A stretch of 64,000 nt of DNA from Paractinoplanes durhamensis (GTDB lineage Bacteria; Actinomycetota; Actinomycetes; Mycobacteriales; Micromonosporaceae): the NCBI RefSeq assembly GCF_016862175.1, contig NZ_BOML01000040.1, forward strand, positions 186,001 through 250,000, written 5' to 3'. Below, piece after piece: positions 45,773 to 54,570 of this stretch; positions within the stretch are counted from its first letter, which is position 1; each line of letters starts with the position of its first letter. The notes below the pieces were generated by a model. It did no database searches. It had not been told where the DNA came from and saw nothing but the letters and a program-made list of their open reading frames with translations. Made by a program: the position numbers and the translations under genes.

Positions 45773-46170
45773 CGTCAGGTCCGTCCTCAACCCTGACGAT
45801 GGCTCTTCCATAGTGCGCTGTCGACGCCCGTGGGGGCTACGCCTGTCCCACTTCGTCGAGGGGTGCGCACCATTGGCCATGCAGGGAAGAGTGCCGGTGG
45901 GGAATTTCGGCCCGGCGTCCCGTTTGTTTCGAGCCTGCTAAGACGTATAGATCTGTGACCTTGCTGACCTTGGATACCGGCGTCGGGAGCGTCGAACGGG
46001 CGGAGTATGCTTGCCGGGCATATCGTTGGGGGTCCCGTCGGGGGCACCTCGTTTTGACCACGCGTCGCGCGGCCGGGTATTGTTGCCTGCTGTTGTGTGA
46101 CAGCCGTTCGCGCTCCTCTTCGAGTGCGGCAGCGCGCGACCCCAGACCGACGACAAGACAAGGTAATTCT
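45600..46170. other. Non-coding region upstream of rplM
   Basis: This 571-nt gap should hold the promoters of the HemD-type gene (leftwards) and of rplM (rightwards). The best rplM candidate is TTGTTT (45924-45929), a 16-nt spacer and TATAGA (45946-45951), which would give a leader over 200 nt. I see no copy of the rpsL/rpsJ leader motif and no convincing gene apart from the small ORF listed separately. Confidence 0.5.
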
Positions 46171-46614
46171 GTGCGTACGTACAGCCCGAAGCCGGGTGAG
46201 ATCGAGCGTCAGTGGCACATTATCGACGCTTCCGACGTCGTTCTGGGCCGCTTGGCTACCCACACCGCCACTCTTCTGCGCGGTAAGCACAAGCCCACCT
46301 TCGCACCGCACGTCGACACCGGCGATTTCGTGGTGATCATCAACGCGGGCAAGGTTGCGCTGACCGGCAACAAGCGGCAGACCAAGGTCGCTTACCGCCA
46401 CTCGGGTTACCCGGGTGGTCTCAAGCAGGTCGGCTACGAGGAGCTGCTCACCAAGCGCCCCGAGAAGGCGATCGAGCTGGCCGTCAAGGGCATGCTCCCG
46501 CACAACAAGCTCGCACGGCAGATCATCAAGAAGTTGAAGGTCTACCCGGGCGCTGAGCACCCGCACGCCGCTCAGCAGCCGAAGCCGTTCGAAATCACCC
46601 AGATCGCGCAGTGA
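46171..46614 (+). CDS. rplM: 50S ribosomal protein L13
   Basis: 147 residues, the standard length. L13 is an early 50S assembly protein. VRTYSPKPGEIERQWHIID and LTGNKRQTKVAYRHSGYPGG are typical. The start is GTG 46171, seven bases after AAGG at 46160-46163; the frame is open far upstream but not conserved. It overlaps or abuts rpsI, with which it forms the usual pair. Confidence 0.97.
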   Translation: MRTYSPKPGEIERQWHIIDASDVVLGRLATHTATLLRGKHKPTFAPHVDTGDFVVIINAGKVALTGNKRQTKVAYRHSGYPGGLKQVGYEELLTKRPEKAIELAVKGMLPHNKLARQIIKKLKVYPGAEHPHAAQQPKPFEITQIAQ

Positions 46615-46634
46615 GCGCGGGAGAAGGCAGCAGC

Positions 46635-47132
46635 ATGTCCGACATCATCGAGCCCGAGGTCGTCGAGACCGTCGAGGAGCCCGCTGAGACGGTCGTCGTC
46701 GTCGAGACGCCCGCGCCGGCCCCGGTCCGCGCCCCGCGTCCCGGTGACCGTCCGATCCAGACCGTCGGCCGCCGCAAGGAGGCCATCGTCCGGGTGCGTC
46801 TCGTGCCCGGCACCGGCAAGATCACCTGTAACGGTCGCGACCTCGAGGCGTACTTCCCGAGCAAGGTGCACCAGCAGCTCATCCGTGAGCCGCTGAGCAT
46901 CGCCGAGAAGGCCGAGCAGTTCGACGTGATCGCCAACCTCCGCGGCGGCGGCATCACCGGCCAGGCCGGTGCGCTTCGCCTCGGCATCGCCCGGGCGCTC
47001 ATCACGAACGAGCCGGACGACCGCCCGGCCCTCAAGAAGGCCGGCTTCCTCACCCGGGACTCCCGGGTCAAGGAAAGCAAGAAGTACGGCCTCAAGAAGG
47101 CCCGTAAGGCTCCGCAGTACTCGAAGCGCTGA
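46635..47132 (+). CDS. rpsI: 30S ribosomal protein S9 with acidic N-terminal extension
   Basis: 165 residues. S9 contacts P-site tRNA with its C-terminal tail (KKARKAPQYSKR), intact here. The core begins near residue 40 (QTVGRRKEAIVRVRL). The first 38 residues are acidic and Val/Pro-rich, an actinobacterial extension. ATG 46635 has AAGG at 46624-46627; a GTG at 46611 overlapping the rplM stop would add eight residues. Confidence 0.97.
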   Translation: MSDIIEPEVVETVEEPAETVVVVETPAPAPVRAPRPGDRPIQTVGRRKEAIVRVRLVPGTGKITCNGRDLEAYFPSKVHQQLIREPLSIAEKAEQFDVIANLRGGGITGQAGALRLGIARALITNEPDDRPALKKAGFLTRDSRVKESKKYGLKKARKAPQYSKR

Positions 47133-47144
47133 TCGCTTTATAGG

Positions 47145-47193
47145 CGGCCGGGTTCGCCCTCCTCGTTCATCGGAGGGCGAGTCCGGCCGTTTT
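47145..47193 (+). terminator. Intrinsic terminator after rpsI
   Basis: An 18-bp stem (47145-47162 with 47172-47189, two G-U pairs), 9-nt loop and TTTT (47190-47193), 12 nt after rpsI. It is the clearest terminator in the window. Confidence 0.92.
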
Positions 47194-47219
47194 GTATTCG
47201 TTCCACGAAAGGAACCGCC

Positions 47220-48569
47220 ATGGGGCGACTCTTCGGTACTGATGGCGTACGCGGGCTCGCCAACGGCGACCTGACCCCGGAACTCGCTCTGTCCGTCGCG
47301 GTCGCCGCGGCCCGGGTGCTGGTCGAGAGCGACGCCAGCCATCAGCCGCTGGCCATCGTCGGACGTGACCCGCGGGCCAGCGGCGAGATGCTCGAGGCGG
47401 CCGTGGTCGCCGGGCTGACCAGCGCCGGCGCGAACGTCGTGCGGGTCGGGGTGCTGCCCACCCCCGCCGTCGCGTACCTGGTCGCGCAGACCAACGCCGA
47501 CCTCGGCGTGATGCTCTCCGCCTCGCACAACCCGATGCCGGACAACGGCATCAAGCTGTTCGCGCCCGGCGGCACCAAGCTGCCGGACGAGCTCGAAGCG
47601 CGGATCGAGCAGGCCGTCGAGGACGGGCACGGGTTGATCGGGCGCCCCACCGGCGGCGCGATCGGCCGGGTCAACGACCTGCTGGACGGGGCCGAGCACT
47701 ACATCAAGCACCTGGTCGCCTCCACGCCGCACCCGCTGGCCGGGATCAAGGTGGTGGTCGACTGCGCCAACGGTGCGGCCAGCGAGGTCGGGCCGATCGC
47801 GTACGAGGAGGCCGGCGCCGAGGTCATCGCGATCCACGCCGACCCGGACGGCCTCAACATCAACGACGACTGTGGCTCCACCCACATGGAAAAGCTGCGG
47901 GAGCGGGTCGTCGCCGAGGGCGCCGACCTCGGCCTCGCCCACGACGGGGACGCCGACCGCTGCCTGGCCGTCACCGCATCGGGTGACGTCGTCGACGGCG
48001 ACCAGATCATGGCGATCATCGCGCTGGCCATGCGCGACGCCGGCACGCTCACCGAGGACACGCTCGTGGCGACCGTGATGAGCAACCTGGGCCTGCGCAT
48101 CGCGATGAAGCAGTCCGGCATCCGGCTGCTCGAGACCAAGGTCGGCGACCGCTACGTGTTGGAGGAGTTGGCCGCGGGCGGGCTCGCCCTCGGCGGCGAG
48201 CAGAGCGGCCACATCGTCATGCCGGCGTTCGCGACCACCGGCGACGGCGTTCTCACCGGCCTGCACCTGATGGCCCAGCTGGCCGGCAGCGGCAAGTCGC
48301 TCGCCGACCTGGCCTCCGTCGTGCACAAGCTGCCCCAGGTGCTGATCAACGTGCGGGTCGGCGACCGGGACGCCGGCGCGTCCGCCCCCACCGTGCAGGC
48401 CGCGGTGGCGCTCGCCGAGGCCGAACTCGGCGAGACCGGCCGGGTGCTGCTGCGCCCCTCCGGCACCGAGCCGCTGGTCCGGGTGATGGTCGAGGCCGCC
48501 ACCGAGGAGCAGGCGCGCGCGGTGGCCGAGCGGATCGCCGCCGAGGTCAGCGCGGCCAGCCCGGCCTGA
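47220..48569 (+). CDS. glmM: Phosphoglucosamine mutase
   Basis: 449 residues. It converts glucosamine-6-phosphate to glucosamine-1-phosphate for UDP-GlcNAc and peptidoglycan. MGRLFGTDGVRGLAN, the phosphoserine loop (MLSASHNPMPDNGIK), the Mg site (HDGDADRCLAV), the sugar loop (GGEQSGHIV) and the phosphate-binding RPSGTEPLVRVMVE are all present. AAAGGA precedes ATG 47220. It follows rplM-rpsI after a terminator and shares a pathway with glmS, 2.4 kb downstream. Confidence 0.97.
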   Translation: MGRLFGTDGVRGLANGDLTPELALSVAVAAARVLVESDASHQPLAIVGRDPRASGEMLEAAVVAGLTSAGANVVRVGVLPTPAVAYLVAQTNADLGVMLSASHNPMPDNGIKLFAPGGTKLPDELEARIEQAVEDGHGLIGRPTGGAIGRVNDLLDGAEHYIKHLVASTPHPLAGIKVVVDCANGAASEVGPIAYEEAGAEVIAIHADPDGLNINDDCGSTHMEKLRERVVAEGADLGLAHDGDADRCLAVTASGDVVDGDQIMAIIALAMRDAGTLTEDTLVATVMSNLGLRIAMKQSGIRLLETKVGDRYVLEELAAGGLALGGEQSGHIVMPAFATTGDGVLTGLHLMAQLAGSGKSLADLASVVHKLPQVLINVRVGDRDAGASAPTVQAAVALAEAELGETGRVLLRPSGTEPLVRVMVEAATEEQARAVAERIAAEVSAASPA

Positions 48570-48582
48570 CCCTTCTAGAGCT

Positions 48583-49779
48583 TCATCCGCCCGCCGCCAG
48601 CTTCGCCAGGCGGCGGGCGGCTTCGTCGATGACCTCTTCGCGCTTGCAGAAGGCGAACCGGATCAGGTGCCGGCCCTCCTGTTTGTGGTCGTAGAAGACC
48701 TGGGTGGGCACGGCCACCACACCGCAGCGCTCGGGCAGCTGCCGGCAGAAGTCGGCGCCGTCGATCGTCGAACCGGCCAGCGGGGTGATGTCGGCGGTGA
48801 CGAAGTAGGTGCCCTCGGACGGCTGCACCGCGAAACCGGCCTCGGTCAGGCCGGTCACCAGCCGGTCGCGCCGGGCCTGCAGGCCGGCCCGGAACTCGGT
48901 GAAGTAGGTGTCCGGCAGGCCGAGCGCCACCGCCACGGCCGGCTGCAGCGGGCCGGCGTTCACGAACGTCAGGAACTGCTTGACGCGCTGCACGGTCGAG
49001 ACCAGCCCGGCCGGGCCGGTGGCCCAGCCGACCTTCCACCCGGTGCAGGAGAAGGTCTTTCCGGCCGAAGAAATTCGCAGCGTACGGTCGTGCATGCCGG
49101 GCAGCGTCGCGAGCGGGGTGTGCGGCTCGGCGGCGTCGGTGAAGACCAGGTGCTCGTAGACCTCGTCGGTCACCGCGTACGCGTCGTACTCCTGGCAGAG
49201 CTCCGCGATCAGGGTGAGCTCGGTGCGGGTGAAGACCTTGCCGGTCGGGTTGTGCGGCGAGTTGAGCAGCACCAGCCGGGTGCGCGGGCCGAACGCGGCG
49301 CGCAGCTCGGCCTCGTCGAAGCCGTACCGGCCTTGCGGGCCGATGCCCGGCCGGAGGGCGACCGGCCGGCGTACCGCACCGGCCAGGGTGATCGAGGCAG
49401 CGTACGAGTCGTAGTACGGCTCGAACGTGACCACCTCGTCGCCCGGCTCGCAGAGCCCGAGGATCGCGGCGGCGATCGCCTCGGTCGCGCCCGCGGTGAC
49501 CACCACCTCGGTGTCCGGATCCCGGCTCAGGCCCCAGAACCGCTGCTCGTGCTCGGTGATCCGCTTCCGCAGCGCCGGGATGCCGGGCAGCGGAGGGTAC
49601 TGATTGGCGCCCTCCCGCAACGCGGCGGCCGCGGCCGCCAGCATCTCCGGCGGGCCGTCGGTGTCGGGGAAGCCCTGGCCCAGGTTGATCGAGCCGGTGC
49701 GCACCGCGAGCGCGGACATCTCGGTGAAGATCGTCGTGCCGAACGCCCGCATGCGTTCGACCAGCGGGTCGGCCGTCAT
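48583..49779 (-). CDS. PLP-dependent aminotransferase, class I/II (DapC-like or methionine/kynurenine type)
   Basis: 398 residues. Fold-type I features: INLGQGFPDTDGPPEM, VVVTAGATEAIAAAI, the substrate/PLP loop NSPHNPTGKVF, VTDEVYEHLVF and the PLP lysine in SSAGKTFSCTGWKVGW (about residue 245). Close mycobacterial relatives are annotated as succinyl-diaminopimelate aminotransferase; others are methionine or kynurenine aminotransferases, so the substrate is open. The ATG at 49779 is one base after the stop of the MmpS-like gene on the same strand, so the two are an operon. Confidence 0.88.
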   Translation of the reverse strand: MTADPLVERMRAFGTTIFTEMSALAVRTGSINLGQGFPDTDGPPEMLAAAAAALREGANQYPPLPGIPALRKRITEHEQRFWGLSRDPDTEVVVTAGATEAIAAAILGLCEPGDEVVTFEPYYDSYAASITLAGAVRRPVALRPGIGPQGRYGFDEAELRAAFGPRTRLVLLNSPHNPTGKVFTRTELTLIAELCQEYDAYAVTDEVYEHLVFTDAAEPHTPLATLPGMHDRTLRISSAGKTFSCTGWKVGWATGPAGLVSTVQRVKQFLTFVNAGPLQPAVAVALGLPDTYFTEFRAGLQARRDRLVTGLTEAGFAVQPSEGTYFVTADITPLAGSTIDGADFCRQLPERCGVVAVPTQVFYDHKQEGRHLIRFAFCKREEVIDEAARRLAKLAAGG

Positions 49780-49780
49780 C

Positions 49781-50749
49781 TCACTCCAGGACCAGTTGGA
49801 CGCACGAGGTGGTGGCGACGTTGGACGACGCCGACTCGTTCTGCTTGACCTCGTCCCCGTCGACCAGGGCGCGGCAGCTCACCGTGCCCTCGCTGGTGGC
49901 GACCCGGAGGACGACGATCGAGAGCAGTGCCGGGACCTCGGCCTTGACGCTGAACTTCCATGGCAGCTGCACGTTCTCGAGACGCTTCGGTGCCTCACCG
50001 ATCTTCTCGATGTAGACGATCGAGACCGGCCCGTCGCCGTCCACCTCGTAGGTGACGGTGATCGGCCGGCCGCTGCCCGAGCCGACCGTCGGCAGATCGG
50101 TGGGCAGGGCCGGGACCTCGGGCACGCTGGTGGGCAGGCTGCCGACCGCCTCGTCGACCTTGTCCTTGGCGTTGCGCGCGATCAGCACGCCGGCGGTGGC
50201 GACGCCGCCGCAGAGCAGCAGCGCGACCGCCAGGATCACCGCGATGATCGGGGCGTTGCTCCGGCGCGGGGGCGGCTGCGGCGGTGCGTAGGGCGACTGA
50301 CCCGGGTAGCCGGGCGGCGGGTAGCCGCCGTAGCCGTCGGGCGGGACGGGATAGCCCTGCGGTTGCTGGTATCCCTGTGGTGGCGGATAGCCCTGCGGCT
50401 GCTGGTACGTCTGGCCGTAGTCGGGCGAGTAGCCCGGCGGTGCGTAGTTCACCGGTGGGAACTGTGACGTCGGCGGGTACTCCGGGGCCGGTGGCGGCTG
50501 CGGGATCGAGGCGGAGCCGGGGGAGTAGGTGGGTGGCTGCGGGGCGCTCGGCGGCCGGTAGGGCTCGGGAGAGAGCGAGTCTCCGGAGGGCGTCGACCAG
50601 GGCTGCCCGGAGACCGGTGCGCCCGCGCCCGGAGCACTCGGTGCCGGCGCGCTGGGGGCCGGTGCGCTCGTGCCGTCCGGGGTGGGTGGTGGCGCGGCCG
50701 CCGGGTCCGGATTACTGCCCGGCTGCTGGCTGTTCGGCTGGTCGGTCAA
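49781..50749 (-). CDS. Pro-rich membrane protein with MmpS-like C-terminal domain
   Basis: 322 residues. The first 165 are disordered and repeat-rich in Pro/Gln/Gly/Tyr (units like QPQGYPPPQGY). One membrane helix (about 170-195, APIIAVILAVALLLCGGVAT) leads to an extracytoplasmic domain (about 225-322) whose VTYEVDGDGPVSIVYIEKIGE, LPWKFSVKAE and two-cysteine pattern (SCRALVDG, TSCVQLV) resemble MmpS proteins. In mycobacteria MmpS partners MmpL transporters; none is adjacent here. The start is the rare TTG 50749, supported by GGGAG eight bases upstream. It is the first gene of a unit with the aminotransferase. Confidence 0.8.
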   Translation of the reverse strand: MTDQPNSQQPGSNPDPAAAPPPTPDGTSAPAPSAPAPSAPGAGAPVSGQPWSTPSGDSLSPEPYRPPSAPQPPTYSPGSASIPQPPPAPEYPPTSQFPPVNYAPPGYSPDYGQTYQQPQGYPPPQGYQQPQGYPVPPDGYGGYPPPGYPGQSPYAPPQPPPRRSNAPIIAVILAVALLLCGGVATAGVLIARNAKDKVDEAVGSLPTSVPEVPALPTDLPTVGSGSGRPITVTYEVDGDGPVSIVYIEKIGEAPKRLENVQLPWKFSVKAEVPALLSIVVLRVATSEGTVSCRALVDGDEVKQNESASSNVATTSCVQLVLE

Positions 50750-50852
50750 GCTGCTCTCCCGGTGAGGACGCGAGGTTCTGCGCGCAAGGTGACGTTACGC
50801 CAGCAACGCCACCCGGCCATCGTCGGTACCGGTCGATCGGTCAGTTCCACAA

Positions 50853-50887
50853 CACCCTTTCGAGCAAATCGGATGCTCGAAAGGGTG
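50853..50887. promoter_or_regulatory. Perfect 14-bp inverted repeat upstream of glmS
   Basis: Arms at 50853-50866 and 50874-50887 (CACCCTTTCGAGCA and its exact complement) with a 7-nt spacer lie between the divergent MmpS-like gene and glmS. If glmS is transcribed from the -10 box at 50921, the repeat covers about -80 to -46, an operator position. As RNA it would be a strong hairpin. Confidence 0.6.
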
Positions 50888-50920
50888 CTTCCCGAGCATG
50901 CAGTGTGAGCGTTCGTCGGT

Positions 50921-50926
50921 TACGCT
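50921..50926 (+). promoter_or_regulatory. Candidate -10 box (TACGCT), leaderless glmS
   Basis: TACGCT ends seven bases before the glmS ATG, with no ribosome-binding site between them, so glmS is probably transcribed from its first codon. The geometry is identical to that at alr. Confidence 0.45.
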
Positions 50927-50933
50927 GCCCCGC

Positions 50934-52817
50934 ATGTGTGGCATCGTGGGTTACGTCGGCGGTCGTCCGGCGCTCAGCATCGTTCTCGACGGCCTTCGCC
51001 GGTTGGAGTACCGCGGGTATGACTCCGCCGGCGTCGCGATCGTCGAGGACGGCACCGTTCTGACCGAGAAGAAGGCCGGCAAGCTGGCCAACCTGGAAAA
51101 GGCACTGGCCGAGCGGCCCGGCGACGGCATCACCACCGGCAGCACCGCGATCGGGCACACCCGGTGGGCGACGCACGGCGGGCCGACCGACCGCAACGCG
51201 CACCCGCACCTCTCCGCCGACGGCCGGGTCGCCGTCATCCACAACGGCATCATCGAGAACTTCTCCCGGCTGCGCGCCGAGCTCGAGGCGACCGGCATCG
51301 AATTCGCCAGCGACACCGACACCGAGTGCGCGGCCCACCTGCTCGCCGCCGAGATGCGCGCGCTGCGCGAGGCCGGCGCCACGCCCGGCCCGCAGCTGCT
51401 GGCCGAGGCCATGCGGCGCACGGTCCGCCGGCTCGAGGGCGCCTTCACCCTGCTGGCCGTCGACGTCGAGGTGCCCGACGCGGTGGTCGCCGCCCGGCGC
51501 AACTCGCCGCTGGTGGTCGGCCGCGGCCAGGGGGAGAACTTCCTGGCCAGCGACGTCTCCGCGTTCATCGAGCACACCCGCCAGGCGATCGAGCTGGGCC
51601 AGGACCAGGTCGTCCTGATCACCCCGGCCGGCATCGAGATCACCGGCTTCGACGGCGAGCCCGCCGAGGGCAACGAGTTCTACATCGACTGGGACTCCAA
51701 GGCCGCCGAGAAGGGCGGCTACGACTACTTCATGCTCAAGGAGATCGCCGACCAGCCGCAGGCCGTCGCCGACACCCTGCTCGGCCGGCTCTCCGACCGC
51801 GGCGAGATCGTCCTCGACGAGGTCCGGCTCACCGACCAGGACCTGCGCGACGCCGACAAGGTCTTCATCGTCGCCTGCGGCACCTCCTATCACGCCGGCA
51901 TGGTCGCGAAATACGCCATCGAGCACTGGACCCGCATCCCCTGCGAGGTCGAGCTGGCCAGCGAGTTCCGCTACCGCGACCCGATCCTCGACCGCTCCAC
52001 GCTGGTGATCGTGATCTCCCAGTCCGGCGAGACGATGGACACCCTGATGGCACTCCGGCACGCCAAGGAGCAGAAGGCCCGGGTGCTGGCCATCTGCAAC
52101 ACCAACGGCTCGACCATCCCCCGTGAGTCGGACGCGGTGCTCTACACGCACGGCGGCCCCGAGATCGCGGTCGCGTCCACCAAAGCGTTCCTCACCCAGC
52201 TCGTCGCGTGCTACCTGATCGGCCTGCACCTGGCCCAGATCCGCGGCGTGATGTATGCCGACGAGGTCGCCGCCGTCGTCGAGAAGCTGCAGAGCACCCC
52301 CGACAGCCTGCGCACCCTGCTCGGCCAGATGGAGGACGTGCGCGCCCTGGCCCGCGACCTCAAGACCGCGTCGACGGTGCTGTTCATCGGCAGGCACGTC
52401 GGCTACCCGGTGGCCCTCGAAGGCGCGCTCAAGCTCAAGGAGCTCGCCTACATGCACGCCGAGGGCTTCGCGGCCGGCGAGCTCAAGCACGGCCCGATCT
52501 CCCTGATCGACGAGGGCACCCCGGTGGTCTGCGTGGTGCCGTCGCCGGCCGGCCGCGGCGTCATTCGCGACAAGGTCGTCTCCAACATCCAGGAGGTACG
52601 CGCCCGCGGCGCCCGCACCATCGTCATCGCCGAGGAGGGCGACGACAGCGTCCGCGCCTACGCCGACCACCTCATCCCGGTGCCCAAGACGCCGACCCTG
52701 CTGGCGCCGCTGATGACCACGGTCCCGCTGCAGATCCTCGCCTGCGAGATCGCCGCCGCCCGCGGCCTCGACGTGGACCAGCCGCGGAACCTGGCGAAGT
52801 CTGTCACCGTCGAGTAA
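50934..52817 (+). CDS. glmS: Glutamine-fructose-6-phosphate aminotransferase (isomerising)
   Basis: 627 residues. It makes glucosamine-6-phosphate from fructose-6-phosphate and glutamine, the first step to UDP-GlcNAc. The Ntn nucleophile Cys follows the initiator Met (MCGIVGYVGGRPA). The glutaminase domain runs to about 240; two SIS domains follow (ACGTSYHAGM, SQSGETMDTLMAL, HVGYPVALEGALKLKELAY). The C-terminal LAKSVTVE is typical. ATG 50934 is required to place the Cys at position 2. No glmS ribozyme is present. Confidence 0.97.
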   Translation: MCGIVGYVGGRPALSIVLDGLRRLEYRGYDSAGVAIVEDGTVLTEKKAGKLANLEKALAERPGDGITTGSTAIGHTRWATHGGPTDRNAHPHLSADGRVAVIHNGIIENFSRLRAELEATGIEFASDTDTECAAHLLAAEMRALREAGATPGPQLLAEAMRRTVRRLEGAFTLLAVDVEVPDAVVAARRNSPLVVGRGQGENFLASDVSAFIEHTRQAIELGQDQVVLITPAGIEITGFDGEPAEGNEFYIDWDSKAAEKGGYDYFMLKEIADQPQAVADTLLGRLSDRGEIVLDEVRLTDQDLRDADKVFIVACGTSYHAGMVAKYAIEHWTRIPCEVELASEFRYRDPILDRSTLVIVISQSGETMDTLMALRHAKEQKARVLAICNTNGSTIPRESDAVLYTHGGPEIAVASTKAFLTQLVACYLIGLHLAQIRGVMYADEVAAVVEKLQSTPDSLRTLLGQMEDVRALARDLKTASTVLFIGRHVGYPVALEGALKLKELAYMHAEGFAAGELKHGPISLIDEGTPVVCVVPSPAGRGVIRDKVVSNIQEVRARGARTIVIAEEGDDSVRAYADHLIPVPKTPTLLAPLMTTVPLQILACEIAAARGLDVDQPRNLAKSVTVE

Positions 52818-52830
52818 CTCGCGGCGGCTC

Positions 52831-52962
52831 GCCCGCCCGCGCCCGGGCGGGCGGTCCTCCCCGGCTGTCCACGCGCCCCCGCCCGGGCGGTTCCGCCCGC
52901 CGGCTCAGGCGAGTCCCGCTCGGTCGGTCGGGCGGGTCTCGCCCGCCTCGATGCGGGCGGGC
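52831..52962. repeat. Cluster of GC-rich palindromes between convergent genes
   Basis: Within a 229-nt gap, GCCCGCC/GGCGGGC-type units recur and form at least three hairpins: 52831-52839 with 52844-52852 (9 bp), 52931-52936 with 52942-52947, and 52941-52947 with 52956-52962. The first, 13 nt after glmS, probably serves as a terminator for both convergent genes. The rest of the gap, to 53046, has no gene. Confidence 0.5.
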
Positions 52963-53046
52963 CTCTCTCGGTCTGCGGGGCCGGCGCTGCTTTGCGCCTG
53001 GCGGTGCCGGCACGGGGAGCGGCTCGGTCAGGGAAGCTGGGCGCGG

Positions 53047-54570
53047 TCATCGGGCTGCGCCGAGCGTGATGGACGCCAACGTGTCCAGGGACGGGCTGCC
53101 GGGCTCCCAGTAGCCCAGGTGGCCGCCGTCGGCACTGCTCGCGAACGTGTGGGCACCGAACGACGGGTCGCTCGGGTTGTGGCCGAACCAGAGGTCGTGG
53201 TGCGGGCTGCCGCCGGCGAGCGCCGGGCCGATGATCGGGATCGCGGCCGCCAGCTCCAACTTGCGGGCCACCGAGGCCGGTGCCGGTGCTGCGTACTGGA
53301 TCACGTCGCTGTGTGACGTCGACGACCAGACGTGGGCGGCGGGGATCGACAGGTCACGGGCCGAGTCGACACCGACGCCGGGCGAGCCCACGAAGACCAC
53401 CTCGTCGGCGGCCAGTGCCCCGGCCGCCGCCTTGCCCACCACCAGCGAGCCGTAGCTGTGCCCGATCAGCGTCTGGCGGGCCGGTGTGCCGTCCTGAGTG
53501 GCGCGCATGCCCTCCAGGAAGCGGCGCAGCGCCGGTGCGCCCGCCTCGGCGCGACGGGCACTCGCGGCCTCGTCGACGAAGTCGGGTGCGTCGTAGTCGA
53601 GCCACAGCACCGCGCTGGTCGACGCGGCCGGGGACAGCTCGGTGGCCCGCTCGGCCACCCGGACGGCCCGGGACAGCTCGCCGTGGAACGAGGCGAGGCC
53701 CGCGGTCATCCCGGGCACGTGGGTGACCACGTTGTCGGCCCGGTCGGGGTCGCCGATCGCGACCACGGTGCGACCCTCCTCGCCCAGGTCGAGCCGTAGC
53801 AGGTAGGCACGCGGACCGTCGTCGTCGGCCAGCCGGTCGGCGAGGGCGCCGAGCCCGTGCCGGATCTCGCGCAGCCGGTCGCGCTCGCCGCCGGTCGCGG
53901 TGATCAGGGCCCGGTCGACCTCGGCCCGCCGCTCCTCCAGCAGCAGACGGTTGGCGGTGTCGCGGTCGGCGGCCGGGATGCCGTCGAGCGGGGCCAGCCA
54001 GGACGGCTCGGACGCGAGCAGCCACTGCTGCTCGGCCGTGGTCAGCCCGGCCCACCAGCGGCGCACCTCGGCCGGGGACGCGGTGCAGGCCGGCCTCTCC
54101 GGCCCCGGCGCGGCGAACCGGTGGGTCGCGGCCTCGACGCGTTCGAGCTGGTCGGCCGCGTGGTCGTCGGCCTGGGCGGCAATGGTGAGGGCGGCCGACA
54201 CCTCGGCCGCCGCGCCGGGATCGCCGGGCGGGTGGACATGGCCGTCGTCGTCGATGATCACCCCGCGGCGGTAGGCCCGGGTCAGCAACTGTCTCGCCCG
54301 CTCCAGCGCCGCGGCGAACTCGCTCGCCGCCTGATCGGCCTGCCAGCAGAGCACGCGGAACAGGACCAGCCGATTGCGCAACCCGGTCACCCGGGCCAGC
54401 GCGGCCGAGGCGGCCGCCCCGGACCAGGACGCGGCGGTGCGGCCCAGGCCGGTGGTGAGTGCGGTGACCCAGTGGCCGGCCAGGGCCGCCCAGCGCCGCC
54501 AGGACCGGGCCACGGCCCACCAGCGGCCCGGGTCGGTGACCCGGAGCCGGGCATAGGCGGCGGCGGTCAT
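53047..54570 (-). CDS. DUF1023 alpha/beta-hydrolase
   Basis: 507 residues. A helical N-terminal half of about 250 residues is followed by a DUF1023-type alpha/beta-hydrolase domain. The nucleophile elbow is GHSYGS (about residue 382), with VFVGSPGVGVDSARDL and a late His (SHSDVIQYA or HHDLW) as candidate triad members. DUF1023 enzymes in actinobacteria are often encoded next to WXG100/EspC-type small proteins. Here the upstream gene encodes one and overlaps by four bases (ATGA), so the two are coupled and the hydrolase may be linked to type VII secretion. Substrate unknown. Confidence 0.83.
   Translation of the reverse strand: MTAAAYARLRVTDPGRWWAVARSWRRWAALAGHWVTALTTGLGRTAASWSGAAASAALARVTGLRNRLVLFRVLCWQADQAASEFAAALERARQLLTRAYRRGVIIDDDGHVHPPGDPGAAAEVSAALTIAAQADDHAADQLERVEAATHRFAAPGPERPACTASPAEVRRWWAGLTTAEQQWLLASEPSWLAPLDGIPAADRDTANRLLLEERRAEVDRALITATGGERDRLREIRHGLGALADRLADDDGPRAYLLRLDLGEEGRTVVAIGDPDRADNVVTHVPGMTAGLASFHGELSRAVRVAERATELSPAASTSAVLWLDYDAPDFVDEAASARRAEAGAPALRRFLEGMRATQDGTPARQTLIGHSYGSLVVGKAAAGALAADEVVFVGSPGVGVDSARDLSIPAAHVWSSTSHSDVIQYAAPAPASVARKLELAAAIPIIGPALAGGSPHHDLWFGHNPSDPSFGAHTFASSADGGHLGYWEPGSPSLDTLASITLGAAR

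Noticed and set aside
46611..46634. GTG 46611 as rpsI start
   Set aside because: It overlaps the rplM stop but lacks a spaced ribosome-binding site; ATG 46635 has AAGG seven bases upstream.
50853..50887. The inverted repeat as a plain transcription terminator
   Set aside because: It lies between two divergent genes, where no transcript should end, and has no T tract; an operator is more likely.
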